Under the pieces are notes generated by a model, which saw only the letters and a list, made by a program, of their open reading frames with translations, was not told where the DNA came from and did not search any database. DNA of 8,717 bases from the NCBI GenBank assembly GCA_013334545.1, contig JAAXXJ010000108.1, positions 1 through 8,717 on the forward strand, written 5' to 3'. Positions within the stretch are counted from its first letter, which is position 1, and each line of letters starts with the position of its first letter. Positions 6,763 through 8,717 of this stretch are shown here, piece after piece. Both the position numbers and the translations under genes were made by a program. The DNA comes from Nitrospirota bacterium (GTDB lineage Bacteria > Nitrospirota > UBA9217).

Positions 6763-6787
6763 CAATCATTTGCCAGACTGTTATAAA
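6759..6787 (+). promoter_or_regulatory. Near-consensus sigma-70 promoter of the aminotransferase gene
   Basis: A perfect TTGACA (6759-6764), a 17-bp spacer and TATAAA (6782-6787), with an A-rich tract just upstream (6749-6755). The -10 box ends 9 nt before the ATG at 6797, placing the transcript start at about 6794-6797, so little or no untranslated leader is expected. Confidence 0.85.
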
Positions 6788-6796
6788 ATACCCTCT

Positions 6797-7717
6797 ATGA
6801 TTCAGGCCACGGAAAAGATCTGGTTGAACGGCTCCTTCGTTCCCTGGAACGATGCGAAGGTTCATGTTCTGACCCACACGCTCCATTACGGGACCGGCGT
6901 GTTCGAGGGCATCCGCTGCTACAAAACGGACTCGGGATCGGCGGTGTTCCGCCTTAAGGAGCACGTGGACCGGTTCTTCGACTCCATGCATATTTTACAG
7001 CTGGAATCCCGGTTCACACGCGAGCAGGTGTTCGATGCCATCCTCGAAACCATCCGCGTGAACAAGATCGACGCGTGCTACATCAGGCCGATCGCCTATA
7101 TCGGCTACGGCGCCATGGGGGTCTTCCCCAAGGATAACCCCATCGATATCTCGATTGCGGTGTGGCCATGGGGCAGCTATCTGGGCGACGAGGGCCTCAA
7201 GAACGGCATCCGTGTCAAGATATCGTCGTTCACCCGTCCGCACATTAATGCCACCATGGTCCGCGCCAAGACCACGGCCAACTACGCGAACTCGCTCCTC
7301 GCGAAGCGCGAGGCGCTCAAGGACGGGTACGACGAGGCTGTCCTGCTTGACACTGACGGCTATGTGGCCGAAGGGAGCGGGGAGAACATCTTCATGGTTC
7401 GCCATGGCAAGATCAAGACACCGCCGCTCACGGCGATCCTCGAAGGCATAACCCGCGATACCATTATGCAGCTTGCCGGGGAGCACAACATCCCGCTTGC
7501 GGAAGAGCGCTTCACACGGGACGAGCTCTACATCGCCGATGAGGTGTTCTTTTCCGGTACGGCCGCGGAGATCACGCCCATCCGCGAGGTGGATAACCGG
7601 AGGATCGGCGCCGGCAAGCCGGGGCCCGTTACCCAGAAGATCCAGGCCGCGTTCTTCGACATCGTACACGGCAGGGACAAGAAGCACAGCGCGTGGTTGG
7701 CGCCGGTCAAGAAGTAG
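6797..7717 (+). CDS. ilvE: Branched-chain amino acid aminotransferase
   Basis: A 306-residue fold-type IV PLP enzyme that catalyses the last step of Leu, Ile and Val synthesis (2-oxo acid plus glutamate) and the reverse degradation. Visible family landmarks: WLNGSFVPW near the start, HYGTGVFEGIRCY (30-42) with Tyr31 and Arg40, YIRPIAYIGYG (95-105), the catalytic Lys158 in MVRAKTTANYANSLL, Glu192 in VAEGSGENIF, and VFFSGTAAEITPI (250-262). It ends with an FFDIVHGRD...AWL segment typical of the family, so it is full length. The start at 6797 (MIQATEKIWLNG) is preferred over an open ATG at 6743 because that one precedes the -35 box and would add 18 unrelated residues. No Shine-Dalgarno sequence precedes 6797. 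A tRNA-Leu follows 82 nt downstream and may be cotranscribed. D-amino-acid aminotransferase and aminodeoxychorismate lyase are relatives but fit less well. Confidence 0.95.
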   Translation: MIQATEKIWLNGSFVPWNDAKVHVLTHTLHYGTGVFEGIRCYKTDSGSAVFRLKEHVDRFFDSMHILQLESRFTREQVFDAILETIRVNKIDACYIRPIAYIGYGAMGVFPKDNPIDISIAVWPWGSYLGDEGLKNGIRVKISSFTRPHINATMVRAKTTANYANSLLAKREALKDGYDEAVLLDTDGYVAEGSGENIFMVRHGKIKTPPLTAILEGITRDTIMQLAGEHNIPLAEERFTRDELYIADEVFFSGTAAEITPIREVDNRRIGAGKPGPVTQKIQAAFFDIVHGRDKKHSAWLAPVKK

Positions 7718-7799
7718 CGCACCCTCACCGCGAAGAGGCGCTGTTCGGCCTTGCAACAGGACCGACGTGTTCGCCGGCGTTACCAGAATTTTCAAAAGT

Positions 7800-7884
7800 G
7801 CCGAAGTGGTGGAATTGGTAGACACGCACGTTTGAGGGGCGTGTGGGGCAACCCATGGGGGTTCGAGTCCCCCCTTCGGCACCA
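7800..7884 (+). tRNA. tRNA-Leu (anticodon GAG)
   Basis: An 85-nt class II tRNA. The acceptor GCCGAAG (7800-7806) pairs with CTTCGGC (7874-7880), followed by A and an encoded CCA. The D-arm contains GGAATTGGTAGACA, typical of tRNA-Leu. The anticodon stem CACGT/GCGTG closes the loop TTGAGGG, giving anticodon GAG, which reads CUC and CUU. A long variable arm (GGGG-CAA-CCCA) and a T-arm GGGGG-TTCGAGT-CCCCC complete it. Seven T residues follow at 7885-7891. No strong promoter was found in the 82 nt upstream, so it may be transcribed from the ilvE promoter. Confidence 0.97.
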
Positions 7885-7896
7885 TTTTTTTCGTTC

Positions 7897-7918
7897 CCGG
7901 GAGGCGTCTCGCCTCCGG
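7897..7918 (+). repeat. GC-rich hairpin after tRNA-Leu
   Basis: CCGGGAGGCG and CGCCTCCGG pair around a TCT loop with one bulged G. The T-run lies before the hairpin, not after it, so on the plus strand it is not a standard terminator. On the minus strand the order hairpin then A/T tract would be reversed to give T-free sequence, so it does not terminate there either. It may protect or help process the tRNA 3' end; its function is unknown. Confidence 0.5.
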
Positions 7919-7927
7919 CAAAGACCG

Positions 7928-7957
7928 GTCAGGCACCTGTGCCTGACTTATTTTTTT
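7928..7957 (+). terminator. Rho-independent terminator of the tRNA-Leu unit
   Basis: A perfect 8-bp stem GTCAGGCA (7928-7935) and TGCCTGAC (7940-7947), with loop CCTG, is followed by TTA and seven T residues. It ends the ilvE/tRNA-Leu transcription unit and separates it from the SH3b-NlpC gene. Confidence 0.92.
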
Positions 7958-8003
7958 GCTCCTCCATCCTGTTGTCCTGAAAGCGAAGTTCTCTCGCCAC
8001 CCT

Positions 8004-8717
8004 ATGGTGAAACGACTGATCATCATGCTGCTTGCCTTCGCGACACTGACCGGCGCCGCCAGGGCGCAGGAGCCGCCGGCGAAGGTCAGCCTCGGCCTGA
8101 TCTCCGTTCCCCTTGCCAACGTGCGCGAAGAACCCCTGCCCAAAGCACAGATCGTGACCCAGGTCCTGCTCGCCGACGAGGTCCGCATCCTGGAAAAACA
8201 GGAGTACCGTTATCGCATCGCCATCCCGGGCCAGGGTGATCGCGAAGGATGGATCCAGCAGGAAGCAGTGCAGGTGCCCCGCGACAAAGGAAGATCGTAC
8301 CTCAAGGCCGACCGGCAGTGGGTCGTCATCACAGCCCCGAAGACCTTCGCCCTGATCCTCGACAAACTGGGGAACCACAATGTTTCGCTCTATGCCGGGA
8401 CGCGGCTGCCGGTGCAGGAGCGGACCGCGGATGGCTACAAAGTACTGTTCCCGGACCGTACCGTCGCGGTCGTCGCTTCGGCAGACGCAGAACCCGTGCG
8501 GCCGCGCAATCCCGTGCTTGGTGGCGTAACACCCGCTGAGATCGCGAAGACCGCCCGGAAGTTCCAGGGCGCTCAATATCTGGCGGGCGGGATCACCGTC
8601 CAGGGCATGGACACCAACGGACTCATCTACACAGTCTATCGAATCCACGGCATCGACCTCGATACGGACCGCAACGCGCTTAAGGCTAAGGCCGTGAAGG
8701 TCCAGAAAAAGGAGCTT
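8004..8717 (+). CDS. Secreted SH3b-NlpC/P60-like protein with a lost catalytic Cys (runs off window)
   Basis: The first 238 codons of a secreted protein; the stop lies outside. A signal peptide is clear (MVKRLIIMLLAFATLTGAARA, probable cleavage before Gln22). Two bacterial SH3-like segments follow: one at about 30-92 (VPLANVREEPLPKAQIVTQV ... GWIQQEAVQVP) and one at about 105-165. From about 178 (TPAEIAKTARKFQGAQYLAGG) an NlpC/P60 (C40) endopeptidase domain begins. NlpC/P60 enzymes cut peptidoglycan stem peptides with a catalytic Cys in a DCSG motif. Here that site reads GMDTNGLIYTVYRIHGI, with Thr204 where Cys belongs. The usual YLWGG is YLAGG, and the usual LPRD is LDTD. The fold looks kept and the chemistry lost, so it is probably a non-catalytic cell-wall-binding homologue; the His and third catalytic residue lie beyond the window. 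No clear Shine-Dalgarno sequence or promoter was found upstream. Confidence 0.82.
   Translation, partial: MVKRLIIMLLAFATLTGAARAQEPPAKVSLGLISVPLANVREEPLPKAQIVTQVLLADEVRILEKQEYRYRIAIPGQGDREGWIQQEAVQVPRDKGRSYLKADRQWVVITAPKTFALILDKLGNHNVSLYAGTRLPVQERTADGYKVLFPDRTVAVVASADAEPVRPRNPVLGGVTPAEIAKTARKFQGAQYLAGGITVQGMDTNGLIYTVYRIHGIDLDTDRNALKAKAVKVQKKEL

Noticed and set aside
6995..8188. A 397-codon minus-strand open frame opposite ilvE, the tRNA and the NlpC-like gene
   Set aside because: It reads through the antisense of tRNA-Leu (giving the familiar artefact GGLEPPWVAPHAP) and is a shadow of well-supported plus-strand genes in GC-rich DNA.
7929..8648. A 239-codon minus-strand open frame opposite the NlpC-like gene
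   Set aside because: It is antisense to a gene with a signal peptide and recognisable domains, shows no family motif, and its C-terminal end falls in the terminator.
1..8717. CRISPR array, insertion sequence, prophage or defence system
   Set aside because: No spaced direct repeats, transposase, integrase or defence-family motifs were seen on either strand.

Overview
The window is about 60% GC bacterial chromosomal DNA with sigma-70-type promoters and tightly packed genes on both strands. An Aquifex-type aconitase, a PhnD-like binding protein coupled to a multi-PAS hybrid histidine kinase, a short bacterioferritin-like protein and a UspA protein together suggest a Nitrospirota or Desulfobacterota (deltaproteobacterial) genome. 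That placement is inference from protein flavour only; no marker gene is present.

Layout. 1-1180 (minus): 5' 393 codons of aconitate hydratase, cut by the window edge, with a clear promoter and RBS. 1351-4908 (plus): a two-component sensory module. It starts with a secreted PhnD-like substrate-binding protein, whose end overlaps by 14 nt a hybrid kinase gene (TM-periplasmic-TM-PAS-PAS-HisKA-HATPase-REC). A one-base frameshift near 3713-3720 splits the kinase into two reading frames. 4979-5404 (plus): bacterioferritin-like protein, followed by a strong intrinsic terminator. 5521-5982 (minus): UspA-family protein with its own promoter. 6046-6758: no intact gene; the stretch holds what reads as a multiply frameshifted lipoprotein relic. 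6797-7717 (plus): branched-chain aminotransferase, behind a near-consensus promoter placed so close to the ATG that the mRNA should be leaderless. 7800-7884 (plus): tRNA-Leu(GAG) with encoded CCA, then two hairpins, the second a classic terminator. 8004-8717 (plus): N-terminal 238 codons of a secreted SH3b-NlpC/P60 protein in which the usual catalytic Cys position is Thr.

How they work together. The binding protein and kinase look like one ligand-sensing unit: a periplasmic protein presents a ligand to the kinase, which relays phosphate to its own receiver and probably to an unlinked partner. The other genes (TCA cycle, iron storage, stress, branched-chain amino acids, envelope) look like ordinary unlinked housekeeping neighbours. 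No mobile element, CRISPR array or defence system was seen. The most notable observations are the apparently dead NlpC/P60 domain, the kinase frameshift, the two leaderless-looking start sites, the Cys/His-rich PAS domains and the decayed lipoprotein gene.
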